In this document: in pieces, positions 9,571 through 19,385 of the stretch
Layout of the letters: every line of letters starts with the position of its first letter
Position numbering within the stretch: position 1 is the first letter of the stretch
Assembly: GCF_007830445.1 (NCBI RefSeq)
Contig: NZ_VLKR01000009.1
Coordinates: forward strand, 124,001-188,000
Source: Sphingobacterium siyangense
Lineage (GTDB): Bacteria; Bacteroidota; Bacteroidia; Sphingobacteriales; Sphingobacteriaceae
Reading direction: 5' to 3'
DNA: 64,000 nucleotides
Translations under genes and position numbers: made by a program
The notes under the pieces: generated by a model
Seen by the model: only the letters and a program-made list of their open reading frames with translations
Told to the model about the DNA's origin: nothing
The model's database searches: none

Positions 9571-10722
9571 TTATTTCTTTTTTTTTTGAGTCAACGCAAT
9601 AATATCCTTTACAAAAGGTTTGGGCTGATAATTCCGGTCAAATAACAACGGATAGTCTGTCCGTCCCGGAATAGGCCAGCCATTCTTCCATGAGTCTCCA
9701 TCGCCAACACCCCACAATGTCACACGTGATATTTTATCCCGATGTTTGAGATATAAATTAAAAAAAGCTACATATCTCGCTCCCAACTCATTCATTTTCG
9801 CTGCAGGAAGTCCTTTTTCGTACGGATTCATCGCTTTACTGTAGGCATGACGCTCCCCTATTTCCGCTCCCATATTGGGACGTACATGCGGTAGGACCGA
9901 AATATCCATTTCCGTCACCATTACCTTCGCACCAAGGCCTGCAAATCCGAGTATGGTTTTTTCGACTTCATCGACCGATGGATTGTCCAATGCATTATGT
10001 TCCTGCATACCAATTCCAGTGACCTGCCCACCGGCAGCCTTTACCTGTTGCACCATACGCATAATACCCTTTCTTTTTTCGGGGATAGCAGTTGAATAAT
10101 CGTTATAATATAATTCTGCATTTGGATCTGCCTCATGCGCAAATTTGAAGGCCAACTCAATGAACTGCGGCCCGATGATCTGGTAGAATTTGCTTTTACG
10201 CCATTCTCCATTATCCAATATGGCCTCATTCACCACATCCCAACCAAATACCCTTCCTTTATAACGGGAAACAACGGTTTGTATATGCTTCCGCATGCGT
10301 TCGATAAGTACCTCTCGGGTGACTTCTTTCCCATTTTTATCGACAAAAAACCAAGCTGGTGTCTGCGAATGCCAAATCAGCGTGTGACCGATAATTTGCA
10401 TTTTATTTTTTTCTCCAAATGCGACAAAGCGGTCCGCATCTTTAAAATCGAACTCACCTTCCCTTGGTTGCAAAAACATACTTTTCATACAATTCTCGGC
10501 AACTATGGAGTTGAACTGCGTTTTGACCACCGCGACCGCTGCCTGATCGCGCTCCCATATCTGATCAAGGTTTAATGCTGTTCCTATAAAAAATTTACCC
10601 TCAAATGCATCTTTCAAGGTCAATGAATCAGGAGCCCGCTTCAGGTTCTGCAAAGTGGCTGAAGCAGCAGGACCAAATAGTAAGGCTGCTACCGCCACAA
10701 CAATAGTTTTTAACATCTTCAT
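9571..10722 (-). CDS. GH10 endo-1,4-beta-xylanase
   Basis: A 383-residue compact GH10 xylanase with a signal peptide (1-22, ending GPAASA) and no lipobox, so probably periplasmic. The acid/base is Glu166 in WDVVNEA and the nucleophile Glu271 in VTEMDIS; GHTLIWHSQTPAW is the family's subsite motif. It carries no carbohydrate-binding module. It would shorten imported xylo-oligosaccharides, in contrast to the lipoprotein GH10 at 40937. It lies 13 bases after the symporter gene. Confidence 0.94.
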   Translation of the reverse strand: MKMLKTIVVAVAALLFGPAASATLQNLKRAPDSLTLKDAFEGKFFIGTALNLDQIWERDQAAVAVVKTQFNSIVAENCMKSMFLQPREGEFDFKDADRFVAFGEKNKMQIIGHTLIWHSQTPAWFFVDKNGKEVTREVLIERMRKHIQTVVSRYKGRVFGWDVVNEAILDNGEWRKSKFYQIIGPQFIELAFKFAHEADPNAELYYNDYSTAIPEKRKGIMRMVQQVKAAGGQVTGIGMQEHNALDNPSVDEVEKTILGFAGLGAKVMVTEMDISVLPHVRPNMGAEIGERHAYSKAMNPYEKGLPAAKMNELGARYVAFFNLYLKHRDKISRVTLWGVGDGDSWKNGWPIPGRTDYPLLFDRNYQPKPFVKDIIALTQKKKK

Positions 10723-10735
10723 GGTTTATTTTTGA

Positions 10736-12148
10736 TTAATAAGTATGTCTTGATTCTATATCTTGGTTGATTTTGTCGATCGTTATATCATCCAGCTCGT
10801 ATTTGGAGATAACATACATCGCGAGAACCAAAAGAACGGCAGGAATAACAGCCACCAACCATAGAATTCCCTTTTCAGCCAATGCAGATTGTCTTACGGC
10901 ATTATCTTTATCAAATTCAACATAGGCTAGTACCAAACCCGGCACTACACCTCCTAGTGCCATTCCAGCCTTATAAAAAATACCTGTCAATGCATTGACA
11001 ATACCCGAAATACGCTTACCGGTTTTATATTCACCATAAGATATGACCTCAGGCACAAGAGCCCACATATACCCCGTAGCGACGATTACACCCGTTGACT
11101 TAATAAACTGAGCAGCCAATACCAGTCCAATATTATTCTTGAGTGTCTCGTTGGATGAAATTATGTACAACATGAGCATTCCAAGGATAGCGATACTCAG
11201 AAAAACATAAAACATTTGCTTCTTTCCTATTGCACGTTTGATAGCCGGCACCAATGGCATAAAAATAAAAGCAGGCAGGGAGCCCAGAGCCATAAAATAA
11301 GGCAGCATATCCGGAGCATGTACATTATAGATCATGTAGTAGGATCCTGCCGAATTACCGATGGCCATCATCGCAAATGCTGTAATGAAAAAAAAGGCCA
11401 AAATACGCAAAGGCCGATTGTGCTTAAATTCTCGCCATAGATCAGATACGCGTACATTATCCGTATCCTTTTCATCCATAATAACCCGTTCTTTTGTTTG
11501 TGAGAAACAAAAAATCAGAAGGGCCAATCCGACTAAAGCATAGATCAGCATCGTTGTAAACCAGGCTTCGGCCGAATCTTTTGAGTTTATCTTTCCATCC
11601 GGAGCGAGATATTGTACGACCAGCGGTACACCATACCCAACAGCCAGCCCGCCCACGTTCGCCATAAACATGCGCGTCGATGTTAGTTTTGTCACCTCGT
11701 CCGTATCCCTCGTCAAGGAGGCATTTAAAGCACCATAGGGAACATTCACTAAAGTATAAAGCATTGAAAGGCCAACATATGTAATATAAGCGTAGGCCAA
11801 AGAACCCGAAAAGCCATTCCAAAAACACAGAATTGCAAACCCTGTCAATGGAATTCCTCCCAGCACCAAATAGGATCTGTACTTTCCCATCCGGGGATTT
11901 CTCTTATCGACAAATGCACCTACAATGGGATCCCACAGCACATCCACAATTCGAACAATGAGAAACATGACTCCTGCCGAAGCAGCAGAAATTCCATAAA
12001 CATTGGTATAAAAAATCAGGAGGTACATCGAAACAGTCTGGTAAATAAGATTCTGTGCAAGATCACCAGCGCCAAACCCCACCCGTTGTTTCATTGAAAG
12101 TTTGTAAAAACCTTTAATAGGCTTTACCTCTGTTATACTTTGATCCAT
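10736..12148 (-). CDS. GPH-family (glycoside-pentoside-hexuronide) sugar:cation symporter
   Basis: A 470-residue polytopic membrane protein with about 12 hydrophobic segments and the family signatures FGAGDLAQNLIYQ near the N-terminus, DVLWDPIVGAFVDKRNPRMGKYR (loop 2-3) and a conserved VPEVISYGEYKTGKR near TM10-11. Relatives in xylan clusters (XynT/XynP type) import xylosides. It is the first gene of the operon followed by GH10, GH43 and GH67, which supports transport of short (glucurono)xylo-oligosaccharides across the inner membrane. The start lies about 27 bases downstream of the predicted transcription start given by the upstream promoter box at 12182-12189. Confidence 0.92.
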   Translation of the reverse strand: MDQSITEVKPIKGFYKLSMKQRVGFGAGDLAQNLIYQTVSMYLLIFYTNVYGISAASAGVMFLIVRIVDVLWDPIVGAFVDKRNPRMGKYRSYLVLGGIPLTGFAILCFWNGFSGSLAYAYITYVGLSMLYTLVNVPYGALNASLTRDTDEVTKLTSTRMFMANVGGLAVGYGVPLVVQYLAPDGKINSKDSAEAWFTTMLIYALVGLALLIFCFSQTKERVIMDEKDTDNVRVSDLWREFKHNRPLRILAFFFITAFAMMAIGNSAGSYYMIYNVHAPDMLPYFMALGSLPAFIFMPLVPAIKRAIGKKQMFYVFLSIAILGMLMLYIISSNETLKNNIGLVLAAQFIKSTGVIVATGYMWALVPEVISYGEYKTGKRISGIVNALTGIFYKAGMALGGVVPGLVLAYVEFDKDNAVRQSALAEKGILWLVAVIPAVLLVLAMYVISKYELDDITIDKINQDIESRHTY

Positions 12149-12181
12149 ATAATTGGTTATTCGATTAGTTGATTACAAGGG

Positions 12182-12249
12182 TAAAACTACAAGTAGCTTT
12201 CTACCGGGAACCAATACAAATGTTTTATATTCCAATAAAAATGTTTAAA
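12182..12249 (-). promoter_or_regulatory. Predicted HTCS operator/promoter of the symporter operon
   Basis: On the minus strand the half-site TTTAAACATT (12249-12240) is followed 21 bp later by ATAAAACATT (12228-12219). The -7-like box TAGTTTTA (12189-12182) lies 60 and 39 bp from the half-site starts. The same layout occurs upstream of three other transcription units in this window. The distal half-site abuts the terminator of the upstream operon. Confidence 0.65.
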
Positions 12250-12284
12250 AAAGGCTGTCCATTTCCATTGGACAGCCTTTTTCC
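12245..12284 (-). terminator. Rho-independent terminator of the long esterase/GH43 operon
   Basis: AAGGCTGTCCA (12251-12261) and TGGACAGCCTT (12269-12279) form a perfect 11-bp stem. On the minus strand it is followed by six T that run directly into the operator half-site of the next operon. It ends the minus-strand operon whose last gene is the GH43 at 12318. Confidence 0.9.
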
Positions 12285-12317
12285 ACATGTTTGTAAAACC
12301 GCTTACCGGCTAACGGT

Positions 12318-14417
12318 TCAATTCTTTACATACTTTACAAGATAGCTTTTGGTTTGTCCTTTGTAAACACAATCGACCTGTGCGTAACCAGTCACCGAGC
12401 TGCCTTGTTTAACTTTGATTTCAACTTCAGGGTTATTTGCCATAGCCTTCACCACAGGAATCTTCTTGTCGTTGGTTTCCATTGGAAAAGTAACTTCATA
12501 ATGGTTGTAACCAACGATGCCGTTCTCATCGGTAGATCGCACAGGAATCGAAGGCAACATTAGTTTTTTTCCATTCACTGTAATCGTAACCGAAGGCGGT
12601 ACCGGACGTTCAATTTTTTTGTCTTTCGAACTAAATCCCAATCCTATAAAATCAAAAAGTGGCTTGCCCTCTTCACCCTCAGCGACCAGAAACAAGGCAT
12701 GTTTGCCATCCAAGTGATCGACATAATTAGAAACATCGACCGTAAATTGCTTTACTGTTGTCGCGGTATTTGCAGGAACTGTTATTTGAGCAATACGCTT
12801 TCCTTTCCAGGTTTCGTTATCCCAAGGGCCATCCAGCCACACGTTAACTTTAAATGAAGCTTGTGTTTTTGGTGTAATAAACAGATTGAAGGTCGTACGA
12901 TTTCCTTTTTTTGTTCCCTCAAACGCCTTTAATCCAAATTTATCCTGTTTTAGGCCTCCAAAACCAAAATATTTAAAACCTGCGATAGTTCCATTTTTCA
13001 TATTTGTCACAGGCATATGGTTATCCCATACGTCCCATGAATCCTGTTGTAAACTGATATCTGAAAGATAACAGGCATATCCAGCCGAGTAATACCGATA
13101 GGGGTCTAATCCATAGAAATGGAATCCTTCCGATGTCACCTCTGCGCCTTTATATTCTTTTCCCTGCTTATCTTTGATGGTTAAATTTTCTTGAAATGGG
13201 TCAAAAGCACGGATAGAAACCATCCCACCATCTTTTACGCTTTTTTCATCCCACGAAACTTTGATAGGTTCCACTACCGCCTGCCGTGCAAAGCCAAATC
13301 CGCGTGGCGGTCTATGGTAAAATACGTACCATTGTCCATTGATCAGTTCGATACTGCCATGGGTATTATGCCCCGCATTGCTGGTTTCGATAGCCGATCC
13401 GTCTTTATTTAATACTGGAGCACGCGAATCGACCAAAACACCACCACTCTTCCAGGGCCCCAATGGTGAATCCGCCACCGCATACCGCAAGGTTGAATTT
13501 GAGCTTCCTACCCCATATTCAGGACCCGAATAGCCGCTGTATACCGAAACATACTTGTTGCCGACTTTACGAATTGATGAAGCTTCAAAAAAATTAAAAG
13601 TTCCTAAATCCTCCCCCTCAAAAATATTAGGATACGCGGTACCTTTTGGATCACGCAATTCACCATATCGTGCACTTGCTGGCAATAGATAATTAATAAT
13701 TTCGGTACCTGGTCGTAGCGAATACATCGTTTTCTGATCTAACTGTGCCGCCATCGAGCGTTGAAACCCCCAAAAACCGTATGCCCGGAATCCAATTTCA
13801 TAATCAGGATCTTTGGGATCCGTCACATATTCAATGTAAACAGCCGGGTCAAACCCTAAGATACTTCCGGGCAAAGTACGTTTGCCGTCTTCCGTGAGGT
13901 TTATAGGTTTAAAGGGGCCATTCGGTCGATCGCCTTTGACTACCATTGCTTCACGTTTATCTCCTCTGCTGTGCGGAAACAAGTAGTATTCTTTTTTTCC
14001 ATCTTTACGTTTGACCTCTACAAGATCTGGGGCATACATCACATCCCATTTTCCATCAATCGGATAGCTAAAAATAGCACCCTCGTCTCGCCAGCTCGTT
14101 AAGTTTTCAATCGGCGCTGACCACATCCGAATGTCAGGTCCACAATAACTCGTAAAACGTAAATCATGGGAACCAATGATATATGCGCGATATTTCCCTG
14201 GCTGGTCAGGATCTTCAAAAACACGGGGTTCACCATCAGGGAGATGCTCCCAAAGTGGTAGGTATGGATTACCTATAGACTGGTGCACAAACCCCTTACT
14301 GAGATCCTTCACCATATTTTGCTGCTGCCCCAACGCCCGTGTTGTTGATAAAATTCCCGTAACGGATAATAACAATACCATTGTCCGTTTTTTTAAGACA
14401 ATATTTAGTCCCTTCAT
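12318..14417 (-). CDS. GH43-like glycosidase with C-terminal beta-sandwich
   Basis: A 699-residue exported protein (signal peptide about 1-30, ending STTRALGQ). The five-bladed propeller of the GH43 type spans about 35-410. Candidate catalytic acids are Asp in DGEPRVFEDPD, Asp in DVMYAPDL and Glu in FFEASSI. The remaining part contains a CBM6-like beta-sandwich (about 440-610; FKVNVWLDGPWD, FLVAEGEEG) and a small Ig-like tail (about 620-699). It is longer than a simple GH43, and the propeller start (LPDGEPRVFEDPDQPGKYRA) differs from the other three GH43 genes of the locus, so it may have a different specificity, probably towards arabinose or xylose side chains. It is the last gene of its operon, 81 bases after the esterase. 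Confidence 0.85.
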   Translation of the reverse strand: MKGLNIVLKKRTMVLLLSVTGILSTTRALGQQQNMVKDLSKGFVHQSIGNPYLPLWEHLPDGEPRVFEDPDQPGKYRAYIIGSHDLRFTSYCGPDIRMWSAPIENLTSWRDEGAIFSYPIDGKWDVMYAPDLVEVKRKDGKKEYYLFPHSRGDKREAMVVKGDRPNGPFKPINLTEDGKRTLPGSILGFDPAVYIEYVTDPKDPDYEIGFRAYGFWGFQRSMAAQLDQKTMYSLRPGTEIINYLLPASARYGELRDPKGTAYPNIFEGEDLGTFNFFEASSIRKVGNKYVSVYSGYSGPEYGVGSSNSTLRYAVADSPLGPWKSGGVLVDSRAPVLNKDGSAIETSNAGHNTHGSIELINGQWYVFYHRPPRGFGFARQAVVEPIKVSWDEKSVKDGGMVSIRAFDPFQENLTIKDKQGKEYKGAEVTSEGFHFYGLDPYRYYSAGYACYLSDISLQQDSWDVWDNHMPVTNMKNGTIAGFKYFGFGGLKQDKFGLKAFEGTKKGNRTTFNLFITPKTQASFKVNVWLDGPWDNETWKGKRIAQITVPANTATTVKQFTVDVSNYVDHLDGKHALFLVAEGEEGKPLFDFIGLGFSSKDKKIERPVPPSVTITVNGKKLMLPSIPVRSTDENGIVGYNHYEVTFPMETNDKKIPVVKAMANNPEVEIKVKQGSSVTGYAQVDCVYKGQTKSYLVKYVKN

Positions 14418-14498
14418 AAATTGATTATATTAATTACTTAAATTGCTGAATTATATTTTATACTTTTCAATTGATTTTTTTGCTTCGAACTACTCATG

Positions 14499-16403
14499 CT
14501 ACCAATTATCGGTACGAAATGGCACAGCTAGCATTCCTTCCTTATTGACTAGATTTGCATCTTCGGGATTATTGCTCCATGCATAGCGGACTGCCTGTGG
14601 ATTGCTGATCTTTGGATGACTCAATACAACCTCATTCCCACGTATAATTGCATTCGCCCATACAAATTTTCGGTCTGAACCTGCAATCGCAAAATGTTGC
14701 AATTTTTTACCATGACGGATAGCCAGTCCCTTTCCAATTTCGTTGAATGAAACGACAACTTGATTTCCATCGGTCCGCATATGTTTAAACCGTGGGCCGG
14801 AGGCGACTACCTGTTCACCATACAACATCTTACGCGCGCATAGAAATAATCGCTTTGCCATATCCTTCTTATTTAGCGGATGTATATCATTCCACTCACC
14901 AAGATCATAAGTCACGGCGAGCGCTGTTAAAGGAACCTCTTTGCTAACCTCAAATTGAGCCTCCCTGATCCTTGCCCAGTTAGACTCCGCCGGTACCGTA
15001 TCTTTGGCCATAAAATTGGGCAGCTGCACCATCAAAAAAGGAAGCTGAGGCTGACCAAATTGCGCGCGCCAATTACTGATCAAACCAGTAAGATAGCTTT
15101 GATAATAGGATGGATCAACCGCATTTGCTTCCCCTTGATACCAGAGAACACCTTTTATTCCATAGCCGCGCAATGGATAGATCATTCCGTTATACAGGCC
15201 CGAACCAACCTGCCCCAAATGCCGCAGGCGGCTTTTATACTTTTCAACTTCTTCCTGGTCGATCGCAATTTGCCAACGCCATTCGCCTGCAAGATCAATA
15301 CATACATCGTCCAATCTAATCTTATAGGATTTATCGGGTGTAAATCCGCCATCCCCTCCATCCGATCGCAGGCGCACGGTTAAATTATTTCTTCCTGCAT
15401 GAAGTATCCCTGCAGGAATATCGTAAATCCGTGGCGGGTAACGGTAGGCAGTAGAACCTACAAAATGACCATTGACATACACCGAATCGCTATCGATCAA
15501 AGTCCCCAAATACAACTTAGCATGCCGCCCTTCTTTAGCTTCCGGAACAGTGAAATTCTTACGGTAATAACGTACCCCTTTAGTAGTTCGCTGCGCTTTT
15601 TCCCAGTATCCAGGCACCAGCACCGTTGGCCAATCCGAATCGTTATATTCTTCTTCCGTCCAATAATCCGCTCCCAGATCTCTTTCGGCCAACCGAAGGC
15701 TATCGACAGCATGTTGGTCTAGCAACAATTCAGGAAACTTTTTCAGATATTTCTGATCAATCCAGCGCTCTATTCCTGATCCGCCGAGACTAGATACGAT
15801 CATTCCGACAGGAATACCATTATGCCGATAGGACTCCATAGCATAAAAATAGGCCAATGCCGTCCAATTCATAACATCAGAGGCGATTCCCGAATGCCAT
15901 CGTTCACCAGAAGGTATATCTTCCTGCCTATCCACTAGACTATTTTGTGTCGGCACCTTGAAATAACGGATCATATGATTATTCGACTCATTTATTTCAG
16001 GAAAACGTTCCACAAGCCGCTTAATCGGTGTCTCCATATTCGACTGCCCCGAACAGAGCCAGACATCGCCAATTAACACATCGCGAATAACAATGTCATT
16101 GATCTCCATGAGATAAGGACCACCGTAATGCTGTGGCGGGATATGCACAGACCACTTACCATCCCGCCCTGCTTCTGTATAATAGTATGCACCTCTAAAA
16201 CGAAGAGTAATCTTTTCGCCTTTCGCTGCCCATCCCCAAATATTGAGATCGATATCCCGCTGTAGAACCATCTGGTCCCCCAGGACTGCTGGCAAGCGTA
16301 CACTGGCAGCACATGGTAGTAGTCCGAGAAGCCAAACAGTAACCAGCGTTAGACGACTAAAAAAAGATGAAAACCAAAAGACATTTTCTATTCTAAAAAA
16401 CAT
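14499..16403 (-). CDS. Sialate-O-acetylesterase-type carbohydrate esterase with inserted jelly roll
   Basis: A 634-residue exported SGNH esterase. The catalytic Ser121 is in LCSGQSNMETP, the GVLWYQGEANA block follows near residue 420, and the Asp-x-x-His pair is in WNDIHPLNK. Between the first and second catalytic blocks a galactose-binding, GH2-like jelly roll is inserted (about 245-370; NDSDWPTVLVPGYWEK, SDSVYVNGHFVG). This split layout is known for bacterial SIAE-family acetylesterases. In a xylan locus the likely role is removal of O-acetyl groups from xylose or side chains rather than from sialic acid. It is separated by 11 bases from the preceding GH43. Confidence 0.88.
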   Translation of the reverse strand: MFFRIENVFWFSSFFSRLTLVTVWLLGLLPCAASVRLPAVLGDQMVLQRDIDLNIWGWAAKGEKITLRFRGAYYYTEAGRDGKWSVHIPPQHYGGPYLMEINDIVIRDVLIGDVWLCSGQSNMETPIKRLVERFPEINESNNHMIRYFKVPTQNSLVDRQEDIPSGERWHSGIASDVMNWTALAYFYAMESYRHNGIPVGMIVSSLGGSGIERWIDQKYLKKFPELLLDQHAVDSLRLAERDLGADYWTEEEYNDSDWPTVLVPGYWEKAQRTTKGVRYYRKNFTVPEAKEGRHAKLYLGTLIDSDSVYVNGHFVGSTAYRYPPRIYDIPAGILHAGRNNLTVRLRSDGGDGGFTPDKSYKIRLDDVCIDLAGEWRWQIAIDQEEVEKYKSRLRHLGQVGSGLYNGMIYPLRGYGIKGVLWYQGEANAVDPSYYQSYLTGLISNWRAQFGQPQLPFLMVQLPNFMAKDTVPAESNWARIREAQFEVSKEVPLTALAVTYDLGEWNDIHPLNKKDMAKRLFLCARKMLYGEQVVASGPRFKHMRTDGNQVVVSFNEIGKGLAIRHGKKLQHFAIAGSDRKFVWANAIIRGNEVVLSHPKISNPQAVRYAWSNNPEDANLVNKEGMLAVPFRTDNW

Positions 16404-16414
16404 ATTCTACCACA

Positions 16415-17791
16415 TTACCTTCCAAATTTCCAACAATCGAAAAACAGAATATTCGACGGAGCCTTGCCGTTAAAAACAAAGTATAAATCGTGTATTCCTT
16501 TCACTTTATCGGCTAGTACGGTCTCCACTGTAGTCCACCGGTCATCGCCCCCTGTCATAGGAACTTGTATGGTAGCTAATAAAGCCCCGTCGATCGCTCC
16601 CGAACGAACCTCCATGCTGACTCCACCGTTATGTGTTGTTCCCACCCGTGCAAAAAAAGTGCGGGCACCTTTCTCACCAAAGTCAACATTTTTCACACAG
16701 GTATAAGCTCCATCTTTCCTTGCCTTTATAAAAACACCTACTTTTTCACGCTGATAGGATTTAACATGCTCGGACCAAGCCATCATTTCGGCCTGATGAA
16801 GTTCGTAAGGGTTTACGTTTGCTAGCCCCTGAGTAATTCCTGCAGTCATTTTCATCGGCGGGATACTGCCGTCTGGATTAAAGTTTAATTCCTGCACAGC
16901 AACAGAGCGCGTGAAACCTCCCCCACCGGGTAAAGCTCCATTGTGATAAAAGAAATAAGTCTTCCCTTTAAAATCGACAACACCAGGATGGTTTGTAAAT
17001 GCTTTTCCTTCGGCTGACATAACTACACCACCATACTTCCAGGGTCCTTCGGCTTTTTTGCTGGTCGAATACCCAATAAATTCAGGTAAAGGGCCTCCCG
17101 GCCAAAAAAGATAATACAAGCTGTTTCTTTTGTACAACCAGGGACCTTCCTCGTAGGTTGTAGGTCGTTTCGGATCTCCCGCTCTTTTTCCAAATGATGC
17201 TGCTGTCATCGGAACCTCAACGATATCACCCGCATAAGAGATCATATCTTCATTCAGCCTAACATATTTCAGCTGAGGATTCCCCCAGTACATATGTGCC
17301 TCACCATCGTCATCAATAAACACAGTCGGATCGATATCGCCCCATTCACTCTGTAGTAATGGTTTTCCCAAGGGATCATGAAAAGGTCCCAACGGACTAT
17401 CAGCAACTGCAACACCGATCGCACCACGATTGTTGAGTTTAGAAATAACAGGCACATATAGATAAAATTTACCATTCTTTTCAACACATTGCGCCGCCCA
17501 AGCATCCCCTTTTGCCCATTCAAAATCTGTATAAGAGAGAATCGCACCATGGTCGGTCCAGTTCACCATGTCATTGGTTGAATACACCCGCCAATTGTTC
17601 ATATTAAACCAGGTGGATTCTTCTTCATCCTGCGTGGTATAAAGATAAAGACGGTTATTATACACTAATGGTGCCGGATCCGCCGTATAGGATGTCTGTA
17701 CGATCGGATTTTGTGCTTTTAACGTATTTATTGAAGGCAAAAACAGGAATTGGAATCCAAACAGAAATAACGTAAAAAATTGTTTCCTCAT
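16415..17791 (-). CDS. GH43 with C-terminal CBM6, arabinoxylan side-chain enzyme
   Basis: A 458-residue exported protein with signal peptide (1-26), a GH43 propeller (about 28-320) and a CBM6-like module (about 325-458; [38 protein letters not shown]). The general base is Asp38 in [20 protein letters not shown] and [10 protein letters not shown] carry the other two acids. The layout matches the subfamily 29 arabinoxylan arabinofuranohydrolase style with CBM6. It probably removes arabinose from arabinoxylan. It lies six bases after the next GH43 gene in a tight operon. Confidence 0.9.
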   Translation of the reverse strand: MRKQFFTLFLFGFQFLFLPSINTLKAQNPIVQTSYTADPAPLVYNNRLYLYTTQDEEESTWFNMNNWRVYSTNDMVNWTDHGAILSYTDFEWAKGDAWAAQCVEKNGKFYLYVPVISKLNNRGAIGVAVADSPLGPFHDPLGKPLLQSEWGDIDPTVFIDDDGEAHMYWGNPQLKYVRLNEDMISYAGDIVEVPMTAASFGKRAGDPKRPTTYEEGPWLYKRNSLYYLFWPGGPLPEFIGYSTSKKAEGPWKYGGVVMSAEGKAFTNHPGVVDFKGKTYFFYHNGALPGGGGFTRSVAVQELNFNPDGSIPPMKMTAGITQGLANVNPYELHQAEMMAWSEHVKSYQREKVGVFIKARKDGAYTCVKNVDFGEKGARTFFARVGTTHNGGVSMEVRSGAIDGALLATIQVPMTGGDDRWTTVETVLADKVKGIHDLYFVFNGKAPSNILFFDCWKFGR

Positions 17792-17797
17792 ATCATC

Positions 17798-19381
17798 TTA
17801 ATTTATGGTTAAATGGAAGTAATCAAAATCTACGTAACCACCAGCCTCTTTACTCGCATAGTTAAAAAGTCCGAACCGATACCCCATAAAATGAGGGATG
17901 GTGTAACTCATTTTTAGCACGTTACCTATCATCTTCCAATGGTGTCCATCGGTACTATAAAAAAATTGGGCCGTATCTTTTTTGTTTGAAAAATCGCAGT
18001 TTGCTTTAAGAAATATACGCTGCTGTTTGAGATTGATCTTCGCCAGTTCTTGTGGCGCCCCCGTCATCGCATTAATCATTACCAACGATTTTGTATTTCC
18101 TTCCATCCGGACTCCTACTAAACCATAGTCTTTCTGCAATAGCGATAATCCTGCAAAATCACCATCTTTCATGTTAGAAACCTCTACAGCAATAGCGGCG
18201 CTGCAGCTCGGGCCGATGGTCCGTTGCGTCAATGTATTTTTAGCTGAAAGAAAGTCATCAGTAAGGTCGCCGGTTCGCAGTCTTAAAAAGCCACTGCGTT
18301 CGGTCACTGACCAAAGATCAACAACTGGGTTATGGTTCCATTGCCATGCCAGGGGAAGGGCGGCTTGTCCGGCTTTCCGGTCAAAATCATCCGAGTCAAC
18401 AATTCCGGGGCTTAAGCTTTTATTTGCGGGAAGATCCAATGTGGCCGGGACTTTTCCGTCAATACCAAGCACTGGCCATCCATCTTCCCATTTGACAGGA
18501 ACCAAAAACGGAATTCGGCCTACAGCACCATAATCCTGAAAAAGATAAGCATACCATTTTCCGTTGGGCATATCAATCAGACCTCCCTGTGCCACACCCT
18601 GATCCTGCAAAACCACTTTCCCCTCATACGGACCTTCCAATTGGCTCGCCCGATGTACAATCACCGTGCGCATTCCTCCCGCTGGCCATGAAATATTAAA
18701 AAGATAATACATACCATTGATCTTAAACATTTGGGATCCTTCAGCAGGTAAACCGGCTTTGCCTTCTTTAGGCTTGGAAGGTAAAGAGGCATCGTCTATC
18801 AATACGCGTTGTGTTCCGGCTTTAACACCTGAAAAATCAGGCAATAATTCAGCAATATAGATACGTCCCCCACCCCAGATCATATATATTTTCCCTCCGT
18901 CAAAGAATAAGCTATGATCGTGCATCATCGGCTGAAATTCTTTCGAAACCCAGGGGCCATGTTCAATATCTGCTGTGTGGTAGACATGCGTTTTTCCTGT
19001 ATTGGCCGAAAATGTACTGACATAGTACCGCCCCTCATGAAAGCGCAAACTGCTTGCCCAGGAGCCGTGCCCATACGCATTTTTATGGTTTGACAGATTG
19101 AGTTCATCCTGATTGCCAAGACGATCGTACGCATAATTAATCAACGTCCAATTGACCAGGTCTTTGGACTTCATAATCGGGACACCGGGGTTCATGTGCA
19201 TGGTCGTACTGCTCATATAATAGGTATCACCGACGCGTATCATGGACATATCGGGCACGTCAGCAAAGATGATTGGATTATGGGCTTGCTGCGCCAATGC
19301 TCCCAAAAACGGGATCATTAAGGAGAAGACAAAAGCGCCGATTTTCATTCTTAACATATTGACAGGATTTATTAGTCGCAT
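17798..19381 (-). CDS. GH43 (subfamily 12-like) arabinofuranosidase/xylosidase
   Basis: A GH43 propeller (opening FADVPDMSMIRVGDTYYMSS) with the C-terminal concanavalin-like sandwich typical of beta-xylosidase-type GH43 enzymes (last 200 residues; DFAGLSLLQKDYGLVGVRM). The opening matches the subfamily 12 style, whose members include alpha-L-arabinofuranosidases. The open frame extends upstream to 19459, overlapping GH95. The ATG at 19381, four bases after the GH95 stop, or the ATGs at 19357/19348 right before the signal peptide (MKIGAFVFSLMIPFLGALAQ), are much more likely starts; I chose 19381. Exported. Confidence 0.88.
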   Translation of the reverse strand: MRLINPVNMLRMKIGAFVFSLMIPFLGALAQQAHNPIIFADVPDMSMIRVGDTYYMSSTTMHMNPGVPIMKSKDLVNWTLINYAYDRLGNQDELNLSNHKNAYGHGSWASSLRFHEGRYYVSTFSANTGKTHVYHTADIEHGPWVSKEFQPMMHDHSLFFDGGKIYMIWGGGRIYIAELLPDFSGVKAGTQRVLIDDASLPSKPKEGKAGLPAEGSQMFKINGMYYLFNISWPAGGMRTVIVHRASQLEGPYEGKVVLQDQGVAQGGLIDMPNGKWYAYLFQDYGAVGRIPFLVPVKWEDGWPVLGIDGKVPATLDLPANKSLSPGIVDSDDFDRKAGQAALPLAWQWNHNPVVDLWSVTERSGFLRLRTGDLTDDFLSAKNTLTQRTIGPSCSAAIAVEVSNMKDGDFAGLSLLQKDYGLVGVRMEGNTKSLVMINAMTGAPQELAKINLKQQRIFLKANCDFSNKKDTAQFFYSTDGHHWKMIGNVLKMSYTIPHFMGYRFGLFNYASKEAGGYVDFDYFHLTIN

Positions 19382-19385
19382 TAAT

